Shown here: in pieces, positions 35,911 through 44,668 of the stretch
Layout of the letters: every line of letters starts with the position of its first letter
Position numbering within the stretch: position 1 is the stretch's first letter
Source of the DNA: Eubacterium sp. AM49-13BH
GTDB taxonomy: Bacteria > Bacillota > Clostridia > Lachnospirales > Lachnospiraceae
Length of the DNA: 64,000 bases
Direction: 5' to 3'
NCBI RefSeq assembly: GCF_003464165.1
Contig: NZ_QSEK01000012.1
Span: forward strand, 1 to 64,000
The notes under the pieces: generated by a model
Databases searched by the model: none
What the model was told of the DNA's origin: nothing
Seen by the model: only the letters and a program-made list of their open reading frames with translations
Position numbers and translations under genes: made by a program

Positions 35911-36858
35911 ATGCATAATATAAAGTTAGAAGTGCTAAGGAGAGTAACCGCATTTTTACTAGTTTTCTTTATTGCAGGAAGCGGATTTGGGTTAAGCGGT
36001 TGCTCTTCTAAGAAGGATAATCAGGCTGGTACTGTTGGTAGTACTGAGGCTCAGAGTACGGCTGTGACAGATGATATGGCGTCTTTAGTATATCAGGGTG
36101 AACCATATGTTGTAATTAATGACAATAATCCTGATTTTACTGAAGCAGATATGACGACTGTCTCATTTGAAAGCTATGGTAAGCTTGACGGGCTTGGAAG
36201 ATGTACCACAGCATATGCTAATATTGGTAAAGACCTTATGCCTGCGGAAAAGCGCGGCTCTATTGGTGAGGTCAAGCCGACAGGCTGGCAGACGGCTAAG
36301 TATGATAATGTTGATGGCAAATATCTGTATAATCGGTGTCATCTGATTGGATATCAGCTTACTGGGGAGAATGCTAACGCAAAGAATCTGATTACAGGGA
36401 CAAGATATCTTAATGTTGATGGTATGCTGCCATTTGAGAATATGGTGGCAGATTACATAAAGGAAACTAATAATCATGTTCTGTACCGCGTAACACCTGT
36501 ATTTTTTGGCGATAATCTTGTTGCTAGCGGTGTGCAGATGGAGGCTAAGTCAGTTGAGGATAATGGCGATGGAGTTCTTTTCAATGTGTATTGTTTTAAT
36601 GCACAGCCGGGAATTGCTATTGATTATGCAACAGGCAGCAGCCATGCCGATGATTCGGTAGCGGGGAGTGGTTCACAGACGGTCTCAGACTCTGCAAATG
36701 TACAGACTTATGTGCTTAACACGAATACCAAGAAGTTTCATAAGGAGTCGTGCAGCAGCGCAAAGAGTATGGAGGCTTCCAACAGAAAGACTTATACGGG
36801 AAGCAGGCATGAGCTTATTGATATGGGATATGAGGCTTGTGGAGTGTGCAAGCCGTGA
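35911..36858 (+). CDS. DNA/RNA non-specific endonuclease lipoprotein
   Basis: A 315-residue exported nuclease. The N-terminus has a hydrophobic segment ending GLSGC (lipobox, C31). The ENDO_SM-type core has YNRCHLIGYQLTGENANAKN and LITGTRYLNVDGM, giving the catalytic His and metal-binding Asn in place of the DRGH form, as in streptococcal secreted DNases. After a Ser-rich linker, a C-terminal domain (about 265-315) with KKFHKESCSSAKSM and EACGVCKP is probably a zinc-binding fold. It may digest extracellular DNA for nutrients or competition. Confidence 0.88.
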   Translation: MHNIKLEVLRRVTAFLLVFFIAGSGFGLSGCSSKKDNQAGTVGSTEAQSTAVTDDMASLVYQGEPYVVINDNNPDFTEADMTTVSFESYGKLDGLGRCTTAYANIGKDLMPAEKRGSIGEVKPTGWQTAKYDNVDGKYLYNRCHLIGYQLTGENANAKNLITGTRYLNVDGMLPFENMVADYIKETNNHVLYRVTPVFFGDNLVASGVQMEAKSVEDNGDGVLFNVYCFNAQPGIAIDYATGSSHADDSVAGSGSQTVSDSANVQTYVLNTNTKKFHKESCSSAKSMEASNRKTYTGSRHELIDMGYEACGVCKP

Positions 36859-36866
36859 TAATAAAG

Positions 36867-36912
36867 AAACAGCCGTGAAGTCTTGCGTATTATATAGACC
36901 ATACGGCTGTTT
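36867..36912. terminator. Bidirectional terminator between nuclease and pepT
   Basis: A 10-bp stem AAACAGCCGT / ACGGCTGTTT with T-rich sequence on the plus strand lies between the two convergent genes. Confidence 0.75.
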
Positions 36913-36928
36913 TGGTTATATGAGCATA

Positions 36929-38142
36929 TTATTCGATAAATGTTTCAACCAATTTAATAAGCATAGCAACTGTCATATCCATGCCTTCAACAGTAATATG
37001 CTCATAGGGACCGTGGTAAGCGTGTCCGCCAGTTCCCAAGTTAGGGCATGGAAGTCCTTTGAGCTTAGCTGGCATCCGTCTGTTCCTCCACGGATGGGAA
37101 GGACGAGCGGCTCTATTCCGGCATGCTCACAGGCTGTCTTTGCATTTTCAATAAGATTCATGCAGTCCGCAATGATTTCGGACATATTCTTATATTGGTC
37201 TTTAATGGTGAGTGTGACAGTTCCCCCGCCCCATTTCTCATTCAGATTCTTTTCGATTAAGCGGAGAGTATTTTTCTTTGCTTCAAATAAATTCTTATCA
37301 TGGTCTCTGACTATATATTTAAGAATTGCCTGACTGACATCACCAGACATGCTGACAAGATGGTAGAAGCCCTCATAATCCTCAGTTCCCCGAGGCGTTT
37401 CCATGGCTGGAAGTGCGTTGTTGATTTCCATTGCAACAAGGCTTGCATTAATCATTGTGTCTTTGGCAGAGCCGGGATGGACATTAAAGCCTTTAATATG
37501 AAAATCTGCTTTACATGCATTGAAGTTTTCATACTGAATCTCGCCTTCTGTGTCGCCGTCAATTGTATATGCGTATTTGGCACCGAACTGTTCTATGTTA
37601 AAATGCTCAGCTCCCCTGCCAATTTCTTCATCAGGTGTGAATGCCACGCATATTGTTCCATGAGGTATATTGTTTTTCTGCAAATGTTCTATCATAGTCA
37701 GGATTTCAGCAATACCTGCTTTGTCATCAGCGCCAAGAATAGTGCTTCCGTCAGAAGTGATAATTGTGCGTCCTTTAAGAGTATTAAGATGAGGGAAATC
37801 ATGCACAGACAGAGTTATCCCGGCAGGAAGTGTAAGTGATTCACCATTGAAATTCTCTGTTATAACAGGTGTAATATCATGATTGCAATAATCGGACACA
37901 GTATCCATATGTGCAATAAATCCAATAGCAGGTACATTTTCATAACCGCTTGTTGCTGGAAGCTTACCGTATAGGTAACACATATTATCAAGTACAATGT
38001 CCGATAAATTCAATCCTTCCATCTCATTTTCAAGAAATCTTGCTAACTCAAACTGGCATGCAGATGAGGGAGTTGTTTCACTGTTTTCGTCACTTGGTGT
38101 ACGGAAAGTGACATATTTTAATAATCGTTCATAGGCTTTCAT
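36929..38142 (-). pseudogene. pepT: Peptidase T (tripeptidase), one-base frameshift near the C-terminus
   Basis: Zinc aminopeptidase of family M20B that removes N-terminal residues from tripeptides. Zinc and catalytic motifs are clear: GFIAHMDTVSD, ILGADDKAG, FTPDEEIGRGAEHF, YTIDGDTEGE. After RGGTDGCQLS the frame breaks; one extra base at about 37062 gives LPCPNLGTGGHAYHGPYEHI, with the last zinc histidine, and the normal end at 36929. The start at 38142 has GGAG upstream. If real, the frameshift would remove a metal ligand; an artefact is more likely. Confidence 0.88.
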
Positions 38143-38212
38143 GATAATTCTCCATTCTTTGGATTGATATTCATATAATAACACATTTTCTATCTGAATA
38201 TCCGTAATATAT

Positions 38213-38237
38213 AAAAAAGCAGGAGAAAATCTCCTGC
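38213..38237 (-). terminator. Terminator of the DUF2798 gene
   Basis: Read on the minus strand, a GCAGGAGA/TCTCCTGC stem is followed by a T6 tract. It lies 14 bases after the stop codon. Confidence 0.8.
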
Positions 38238-38250
38238 CTGGTAATTAATA

Positions 38251-38742
38251 TTATTCTGCTTCTACAACACTCATGTTTTCTGGGGCTTCAGCATTTTTTC
38301 TGACAAATATTGCCCTGAATATAAGTCTTACAAGTGGTCCGCAATAGAACATCTGATAGCAGATTGCCATAGGGAAGTTCATTGCCCATGTTTTAACCCA
38401 CATTCCGAAAGATGGTTCTTTGAAAAGGAATGTAGCTACGAGACTCATAATTGGACACATAATGCAGCAGATACATATTGATATTGCATATGTGATGAAC
38501 TGTGGTCTGTCAGTTGGACGCATAACAGTGAAAGCAAGCATTTTAGCTATCTTTCCTACAACGAAGAACTCGAGCACGAATGCAATTGGAACCATGATTG
38601 GGAGCTCGTATGTTGCAGCTAAGAAAGTAGTACCATTCACAGTACCTGTGTTAAGGGCAACATTGTATACGACCATGCCATAGACCATAATTGTTGCCAT
38701 AATAATTGTGAAAATAACATCCTGAAACTTGTTTTTTGGCAT
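38251..38742 (-). CDS. DUF2798 membrane protein
   Basis: A 163-residue protein with four membrane segments in two related halves, each containing the DUF2798 pattern (TIIMATIMVYGMVVYN; MNFPMAICYQMFYCGPLVRL). The function of the family is unknown. TAAGGAGGA precedes the start. It is divergent from the large amylase-like gene. Confidence 0.82.
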   Translation of the reverse strand: MPKNKFQDVIFTIIMATIMVYGMVVYNVALNTGTVNGTTFLAATYELPIMVPIAFVLEFFVVGKIAKMLAFTVMRPTDRPQFITYAISICICCIMCPIMSLVATFLFKEPSFGMWVKTWAMNFPMAICYQMFYCGPLVRLIFRAIFVRKNAEAPENMSVVEAE

Positions 38743-38856
38743 AAAAAAATCCTCCTTAATAATAACTTAAGCATAACATGTGTTGTTCGTTATCATCCGG
38801 AGGATGTGTCGTTTCCAATATAACCATATTTAATTACGCCGAAGTATAGTATCATA

Positions 38857-38900
38857 ATATTAATAGATGTGTCAAGTACTTGATTTTTTAAAAATCAGGT
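38857..38900 (+). repeat. 44-bp direct repeat, copy 1
   Basis: Identical to 42917-42960 at 43 of 44 positions. It contains the palindrome TCAAGTACTTGA and a T/A-rich GATTTTTTAAAAATC. The TTGATT could act as a -35 element. The two copies flank the large amylase-like gene. Confidence 0.85.
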
Positions 38901-38971
38901 CCAGAACTTTATAAATAAATTGTGATTAAAAAGTGAAGAATAAACATTCGTTTTAATATCGTTCGTGTCGA

Positions 38972-39005
38972 AAAAATGTCATTTCGTGTAAATGACATTT
39001 TTTTT
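38972..39005 (+). terminator. Terminator upstream of the amylase-like gene
   Basis: Stem AAAATGTCATTT with AAATGACATTTT and a run of T8 or more. It is oriented to stop plus-strand transcription entering from the 44-bp repeat. Confidence 0.75.
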
Positions 39006-39106
39006 GATGCCTTTTATTGTATAATACCACTAAGATAGAACGTGCTTTTGTAATGTTTTAGAGTGTTGCATAGATATATTGAGTATAATAAAAGGAGGAA
39101 GAGTTT

Positions 39107-42100
39107 ATGAAGTATTTAAACTTTAAAAAGATTATTGCGGTGGTATTGTCAATCGGAATGGTATTTTCAAGCAGTGCCGTTACCGGGTTTGCGGCAGATA
39201 ACAGTAAAAAGATACCTACGCTTCCTAACAGCTATATTAATAAAGTGGCAGAAGATATTGATAATGAATATTTCTATGATGGAACATATGTTGATGATTG
39301 GGGGCATACACGTAAGGGCAGGCAGCTTGGAGCGACATATACAAAGCAGTCAACTGAATTTTTGTTATGGGCACCTGCGGCAATAGATGTAAAAGTTAAT
39401 ATTTATGCAACAGGTGATGATAATGACAGCAATGCACGTGATATAGGAACTTATGTATTAGAGAAAATGCTTGTAAATGGGGAATGGAATGGAATCTGGA
39501 CTATAACGATTGTTGGTGAGTGTGGTGGATTGTATTATGACTATACGATTACCACAACAGATATTACCCATATTGGCAGCGACAGAACAACAAAATATAA
39601 AATTCAGGACCCATATTCGGTTGCGGTAAGCAAAGACGGAAAACGTTCGTATATTACGGATACATCTTCAGTATCTCCTGAGGGTTGGGACAGCGACAGA
39701 CATGTGTATGTTGATTCAACAAAAGCAAATACTGTTTATAAGATAAGTGTTAAGGATTTCTCATCAGATACCGCATCGGGTATGACTGCGGGCGGAAAGT
39801 ACAGTGCTTTTACGGAAAAGGGTACAAAACTAAACAGTGCGGGAGAGCTTGTATCGGGTATTGATTATCTGAAGGAACTTGGTGTTACGACAGTACAGAT
39901 TGCACCGTTTGCTGATTTTGATGGCGACAGTGAGTATGAGATTTTAAATTATAATGTACCTGAGGCAAGCTATGCTTCCAATCCGTCGGATAGCAAGACT
40001 GTTATAAAAGAATGTAAAGAGATGATTCAGGCACTTCACAGTGCGGGATTTTCTGTTGTGATGGAGATGCCGTATACGCATGCCTCAGAGGAAAATTCTC
40101 TTGAAAAGTCGGTTCCGTGGTTTTATTACAGATTGAATACTAATGGTACAAGGTATACGACAAATACGGGATATGACAATGAGTTTTCTACAGAGCGGAA
40201 GATGTATCGTAGTTATATGGTTAATTCCATGAGATACTGGGCAGAGGAATATCATGTTGATGGATTTTCACTGGATTTGATTGACTGTGTCAATGTGAAG
40301 TACAAAGGTTCTTCGCATGTATATAAATGGCTGGATGAGATAAAGACATCATTGGCAAAGGAAGATGCCAATCTGGTTATATGGGGAGATAATTATACAA
40401 AGGAAGAAAGACAGAATAAAACTTCCTTATATGATGAAATAATCGGCAGCACAGGTGGCACTTATGGCGAAAGAAACGAAAAAGCCGTAAAAATATACAA
40501 GCAGAAAGCAGCAATGAAATATGCTAAGCCGGGAACATTGTTTATGGATGGCGGAGAAGAAATGTGTAACAGCGTTGAGGGAACAACTCTTGCAGACAGC
40601 AGTTACGTTGAATGGAAGGATTCCGCAGAGTACGCAGATGTAGTCTCATATTATAGAGGACTTATGGAGATACGAAAAGTATTTTCACCGCTTGCGAAAA
40701 GCCAGACAATAAAAAATTCTGAAGCTTATGTGCTTACAGGTACAAAAGACGGCGAGTGGAATACTATGGCAGTATTAAATAATGAGTCAGATGTGTCAAA
40801 AGAAATTACAATTCCTGTTCAAGGAAGAGCTGCTATAGACTGGGTTGTTATTGCAAATGGCGAAAGTGCAGGAGTTGTATCACTTGGTGGAGTCTCAGGC
40901 TCCGTTATAACTGTACCTGCGTATACTACAATGATTCTTGTAGATAAGGAAAGCTTTGATGATGTGGCTGTAACATCAGGCAAAGGAAAAGTAATTGTTA
41001 ATTATGTGATAAAAGACAGTGAGCAGAAGTTACGTGAATCGATTACACTTCAGGGCACATCGGGAACGAATTATGCGGTACCTGAAAATATTAAGATTCC
41101 ATCAGGATATACTTTTCTAAGCAGGACAGGCGATGAAAATGGTGTGTATACATCAGAAACACAGACAGTTACATATTATTATAATGCGATTAACCCGGAT
41201 ACAGTGGTAGATGGTATTAAAAATAATGGAGTATATTGTGAGAAGGCACAGTTTAAAGTAACTTCTTCCGATTATACACAGGTAATGGCAGTAAATAAAA
41301 CGCTTACACCTGATGCGGACGGTATTTATACTGTATCTGCAGCAGATGGCACACAGACAATAACATTGACAGATAATGAAGGATACAGCATTTATCTGTC
41401 TATTACGGTAAATGCGAATCATACAATGGATAACAGTGACTGTACGAAAGAATCAATATGTTCTGTCTGCCAGAAAATATTTCCGGCACAGACAAATCAT
41501 AGGTTTAGCGACACATGGACAAAAGACGATACTTATCATTGGAAAGTGTGCGAGAATGACGGCTGTACGGTAACAACAACAAAGACAAAACATAGTGGTA
41601 CAGATGATGGTGATTGTACAACACCTGTAATTTGTGAATGTGGTGAGATTGTTACAGCAGCAAAGGCAGAACATACATATGGTGAATGGAAGTCAAATGG
41701 TAACGGCACACATACCCACAAATGTACAACAGCAGGCTGTACAATAGAAGAAACAGAAAGCTGTGTAGGCGGAGCGGCAACATGTAAAAAGAGAGCCGTC
41801 TGCACGGATTGTAATGCTGAATATGGTACTTTAAATCCTGTAAACCACAGTGGAGAACAGGTATGGGTACAGACAGAAAAAACTCATCAGAAAAAATATG
41901 ACTGTTGTGGTGCAGAGGTAACTAATATAGCAGATCATATCTGGGAGAATGGATACTGCACGGTATGTGGATATGATTGTATTCATAAAGGCGGAAAAGC
42001 AACCTGCACGCAGAAAGCGGTTTGCAATATCTGCCATAGTGAATATGGAGAAATAAATGCAGACAATCATTCAGGTGTGGAAAAATGGATACAGACAGCA

Positions 42101-42835
42101 ACAACACATGAAAAGAAATATGATTGCTGTGGTAAAGTGACGATAGCACAAGAAAATCATAACTGGAAAGACGGTGCTTGTGAAACATGTGGTTATGTAT
42201 GCGTACACAGCGGCGGAGAAGCAACATGTACAAAAGGTGCGGTTTGCGAAACATGTGGCAAGGAGTATACAGATAAAGATATGGCAAATCACAGTGGAAA
42301 GTTAGTATGGGTACAGACAGAAAAAACTCATAAGCAGGCATATGATTGCTGTGATAAGGAAGTATCGATAAGTGAAGCACATGGTTGGAAAAACGGTGTA
42401 TGCACGGTTTGTGGTTATCAGTGTAAACACGCAGGCGGAAGTGCAACATGTGTGAAGAAAGCGGTGTGTACGATCTGCAGCGAAGAATATGGCAATTACA
42501 ATATGAGTATGCATGAAGGTTTGCAGTCAGTAGCGGCAAAGGCGGCTACCAGGACAGATGAAGGAAATATTGAATACTGGTATTGTAAAGATTGTGACAG
42601 ATATTACATCAAGCAGGATGGGCTTGTTGAGATTGAAAAATCACAGACTGTGGTTGCAAAGATTACAGATACAACATCATTGGACGATACGTGTAAAGAC
42701 GATAATACAGAGACAGTAAAAGAACAGGCGCCTGATACGGGAGATAATAAACATGTATTTGCATGGCTTCTTATGCTTGTAATAGGAGGAGCGGCAGCAG
42801 GATTAACGGTTAAAGGTAAAAAGACAGAAAATTAA
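39107..42835 (+). CDS. Cell-wall-anchored amylase/pullulanase-like protein, probably non-catalytic
   Basis: A 1242-residue surface protein. Signal peptide 1-30; CBM48-like N-domain about 65-200; GH13 barrel about 210-520; beta domains to about 790; Cys-rich repeats about 790-1170 with recurring CTVCGY, GGxATC and KAVC units; sorting signal APDTGD, hydrophobic stretch and KGKKTEN tail. In the barrel, DGFSLDLID keeps the nucleophile (D390), but the acid/base position reads VIWGDN (D for E), the region I motif reads VVMEMPYTHAS, and no VxxHD motif precedes GGEE (482-485). I infer glycan binding rather than hydrolysis. Confidence 0.8.
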   Translation: MKYLNFKKIIAVVLSIGMVFSSSAVTGFAADNSKKIPTLPNSYINKVAEDIDNEYFYDGTYVDDWGHTRKGRQLGATYTKQSTEFLLWAPAAIDVKVNIYATGDDNDSNARDIGTYVLEKMLVNGEWNGIWTITIVGECGGLYYDYTITTTDITHIGSDRTTKYKIQDPYSVAVSKDGKRSYITDTSSVSPEGWDSDRHVYVDSTKANTVYKISVKDFSSDTASGMTAGGKYSAFTEKGTKLNSAGELVSGIDYLKELGVTTVQIAPFADFDGDSEYEILNYNVPEASYASNPSDSKTVIKECKEMIQALHSAGFSVVMEMPYTHASEENSLEKSVPWFYYRLNTNGTRYTTNTGYDNEFSTERKMYRSYMVNSMRYWAEEYHVDGFSLDLIDCVNVKYKGSSHVYKWLDEIKTSLAKEDANLVIWGDNYTKEERQNKTSLYDEIIGSTGGTYGERNEKAVKIYKQKAAMKYAKPGTLFMDGGEEMCNSVEGTTLADSSYVEWKDSAEYADVVSYYRGLMEIRKVFSPLAKSQTIKNSEAYVLTGTKDGEWNTMAVLNNESDVSKEITIPVQGRAAIDWVVIANGESAGVVSLGGVSGSVITVPAYTTMILVDKESFDDVAVTSGKGKVIVNYVIKDSEQKLRESITLQGTSGTNYAVPENIKIPSGYTFLSRTGDENGVYTSETQTVTYYYNAINPDTVVDGIKNNGVYCEKAQFKVTSSDYTQVMAVNKTLTPDADGIYTVSAADGTQTITLTDNEGYSIYLSITVNANHTMDNSDCTKESICSVCQKIFPAQTNHRFSDTWTKDDTYHWKVCENDGCTVTTTKTKHSGTDDGDCTTPVICECGEIVTAAKAEHTYGEWKSNGNGTHTHKCTTAGCTIEETESCVGGAATCKKRAVCTDCNAEYGTLNPVNHSGEQVWVQTEKTHQKKYDCCGAEVTNIADHIWENGYCTVCGYDCIHKGGKATCTQKAVCNICHSEYGEINADNHSGVEKWIQTATTHEKKYDCCGKVTIAQENHNWKDGACETCGYVCVHSGGEATCTKGAVCETCGKEYTDKDMANHSGKLVWVQTEKTHKQAYDCCDKEVSISEAHGWKNGVCTVCGYQCKHAGGSATCVKKAVCTICSEEYGNYNMSMHEGLQSVAAKAATRTDEGNIEYWYCKDCDRYYIKQDGLVEIEKSQTVVAKITDTTSLDDTCKDDNTETVKEQAPDTGDNKHVFAWLLMLVIGGAAAGLTVKGKKTEN

Positions 42836-42846
42836 TATTTAAGGAG

Positions 42847-42889
42847 ACCGGAATTTCGCTTACTGTGTGGGTGCGAGGTTCCGGTTTTT
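42847..42889 (+). terminator. Terminator of the amylase-like gene
   Basis: Stem ACCGGAA with TTCCGGT followed by T5, twelve bases after the stop codon. Confidence 0.7.
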
Positions 42890-42916
42890 ACATGTTTTGG
42901 TTTTATTCATTTCCTT

Positions 42917-42960
42917 ATATTAATAAATGTGTCAAGTACTTGATTTTTTAAAAATCAGGT
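42917..42960 (+). repeat. 44-bp direct repeat, copy 2
   Basis: Second copy of 38857-38900, one mismatch. Here TTGATT (42940-42945) and TATACT (42962-42967) with a 16-bp spacer form a likely promoter for the FMN riboswitch and rib operon. Confidence 0.8.
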
Positions 42961-42987
42961 GTATACTATAAATAATTTAATACATAT

Positions 42988-43110
42988 GGAACTTCAGGCA
43001 GGGTGCAATTCCCTACCGGTGGTAAAGCCCACGAGCCGAGGCGTAAGCCAGAGCATGATTCGGTGTAATTCCGAAGCCGACAGTAAAGTCTGGATGGAAG
43101 AAGTAATTGA
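42988..43110 (+). ncRNA. FMN riboswitch (RFN element)
   Basis: The conserved RFN blocks occur in order: GGCAGGGTG, AATTCCCTACCGGTGGTAAA, GCCCACGAGCC, GATTCGGTG, AATTCCGAAGCCGACAGTA and GTCTGGATGGAAGAAG. It precedes ribD-ribE-ribBA-ribH and should shut the operon when FMN is abundant, acting through the terminator at 43193-43226. Confidence 0.97.
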
Positions 43111-43192
43111 CGGTTTATCCTGTGTTATGAACATAGCAAGAGACACTGATATGTGGATGATACATGGAGAGCCTTAATTGATTGGATATCAG

Positions 43193-43226
43193 CTCTGAGA
43201 TGAATTAATTATCTCAGAGTTTTTTA
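43193..43226 (+). terminator. FMN riboswitch terminator
   Basis: Stem CTCTGAGAT / ATCTCAGAG (9 bp) and T6, about 80 bases after the aptamer, the expected place for the expression platform. Confidence 0.85.
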
Positions 43227-43573
43227 TTGCTTTAAATGCTGGAAAGATGCCAGCGAATTATAAGCCCCTGAAGTAGAGATGCTTTGGGGGCTTTTTCGTA
43301 TTCTCTGTCTGTGATGGGAAGATTAAGCGGCTGGAGAGATATATATGGAATGAACTGATTTTTTTGTCAAGCAGTTGATATCGGCGATAAGCGGAAAACC
43401 TACTAAATTGAAGAAATATGATGAATGAGTGGGTTTCTGAATTCAGAAAGAGCATATGAAATCATTTATTGATGCGAAAAAGACCTACTCAAATGAGCAA
43501 AATGCGGCTATGTGTAGGTATCACGACGGGGGAGCAGGTCAGATACAAGTAGTCATGGAAAGAAGGTGTAAAT
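43227..43573. other. Long leader between riboswitch and ribD
   Basis: About 350 bases separate the riboswitch terminator from ribD. They contain a second terminator (43262-43296) and a segment with ACCTAC/GTAGGT complementarity (about 43482-43520). No gene is clear; a frame from about 43456 has no good ribosome site. This is unusual for a rib leader. Confidence 0.5.
43262..43296 (+). terminator. Second terminator in the rib leader
   Basis: Stem AAGCCCC / GGGGCTT with an 18-nt loop and T5. It would stop rib transcripts even when the riboswitch reads through, unless there is another promoter or an antitermination step. Confidence 0.75.
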
Positions 43574-44668
43574 ATGCAGCAGGATGAATTATATATGAGA
43601 CGGGCGATTGAGCTTGCAAAGAGAGGAACAGGCTGGGTTAATCCTAATCCGCTGGTGGGAGCTGTAATTGTAAAGGATGACAGAATTATAGGTGAAGGCT
43701 GGCACAGGAAATATGGTGAGCTTCATGCGGAAAGAGATGCACTTTCAAGATGTATGGAGGATACCAGTGGAGCAACCATATATGTGACACTTGAGCCGTG
43801 CTGCCATCATGGGAAACAGCCGCCTTGCACTGAAGCACTTGTGCAGGCAGGAATAAGCAGGGTTGTGATAGGTTCGATGGATCCTAATCCCCTGGTAAGT
43901 GGAAAAGGTGTTAAATATCTGGAAGAACACGGGATTAAAGTTGAAGGTTGTGTATGCAATGAAGAATGTCTGGCAATGAATTATGTATTCTTTCATTACA
44001 TAAGGAATAAAGAGCCATATGTTGTGATGAAAACAGCACAGACACTTGATGGGAAAATTGCCACATATAAGGGACTTTCCAAGTGGATTACAGGTGAGCA
44101 GGCAAGAGAAAATGTGCATGCAGACCGTCACAGATACGCGGCAATTATGGTTGGTGTCGGTACAGTGCTTGCAGACGACCCGATGCTCGACTGCAGAAGC
44201 AAAGAAATAGGTAATCCACACAATCCAGTAAGAATCATATGCGACAGCAGATTGAGAACTCCGCTGGACAGCAGAATTGTAAAAAGTGCAGGGCAGATAC
44301 CAACAATAATTGCTACATGTAGTACCGACAGCGACAGGAAATCTTTATATGAAAATGCAGGCTGTGAAGTGATAATTACAAAAGAATCGGAGCAGCATGT
44401 TGACCTTAAAGAGCTTATGCACGTGCTTGGAGAAAAAGGTATCGACAGCATAATTGTAGAGGGAGGCGGAACACTTAACTTCTCGGCATTGCAGGCTGGA
44501 ATTGTGAACCGGGTTCAGACTTACATTGCACCTAAGATATTTGGCGGGGCGGATAGTAAAACAGCAGTTGAAGGTCAGGGTGTTGCAAATGTAGATGAAG
44601 CATATCAGTTGAGAAACAAGACCGTTCGTCTTCTTGGTGAGGATATTCTGATTGAAGGAGAGTTGTAA
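43574..44668 (+). CDS. ribD: Bifunctional riboflavin deaminase/reductase
   Basis: Catalyses deamination and reduction of the pyrimidine intermediate of riboflavin synthesis. The N-terminal deaminase (1-145) has the zinc motifs HAERDAL and EPCCHHGKQPPCTEAL; the C-terminal reductase (150-360) has MKTAQTLDGKIAT, GVGTVLADDPML and VEGGGTLNFSAL. Length 364 aa, normal. GAAGGTG precedes ATG 43574. The stop overlaps the ribE start by one base. Confidence 0.96.
   Translation: MQQDELYMRRAIELAKRGTGWVNPNPLVGAVIVKDDRIIGEGWHRKYGELHAERDALSRCMEDTSGATIYVTLEPCCHHGKQPPCTEALVQAGISRVVIGSMDPNPLVSGKGVKYLEEHGIKVEGCVCNEECLAMNYVFFHYIRNKEPYVVMKTAQTLDGKIATYKGLSKWITGEQARENVHADRHRYAAIMVGVGTVLADDPMLDCRSKEIGNPHNPVRIICDSRLRTPLDSRIVKSAGQIPTIIATCSTDSDRKSLYENAGCEVIITKESEQHVDLKELMHVLGEKGIDSIIVEGGGTLNFSALQAGIVNRVQTYIAPKIFGGADSKTAVEGQGVANVDEAYQLRNKTVRLLGEDILIEGEL

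Larger units (their letters stand above)
38743..39106. other. Divergent intergenic region
   Basis: It contains the upstream signals of the DUF2798 gene, one copy of a 44-bp repeat (38857-38900), and a terminator hairpin (38972-39005) that lies before, not after, the large plus-strand gene. The repeat followed by a terminator within about 100 bases could make a short RNA or be a vestigial leader. AAAGGAGGAAGAG precedes ATG 39107. Confidence 0.5.

Noticed and set aside
40990..42530. Tandem DNA repeats that might look like a CRISPR array
   Set aside because: The units are long, divergent and in frame inside a coding sequence; no short identical repeats with unique spacers and no cas genes are present.
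41153..42539. Several minus-strand frames rich in Cys, His and Tyr
   Set aside because: They are antisense shadows of the Cys-rich repeats of the amylase-like protein; the apparent similarity between them only reflects those repeats.
43455..43588. Short frame (about 44 codons) in the rib leader overlapping ribD
   Set aside because: There is no proper ribosome site, it overlaps the well-supported ribD start, and the peptide resembles nothing known to me.
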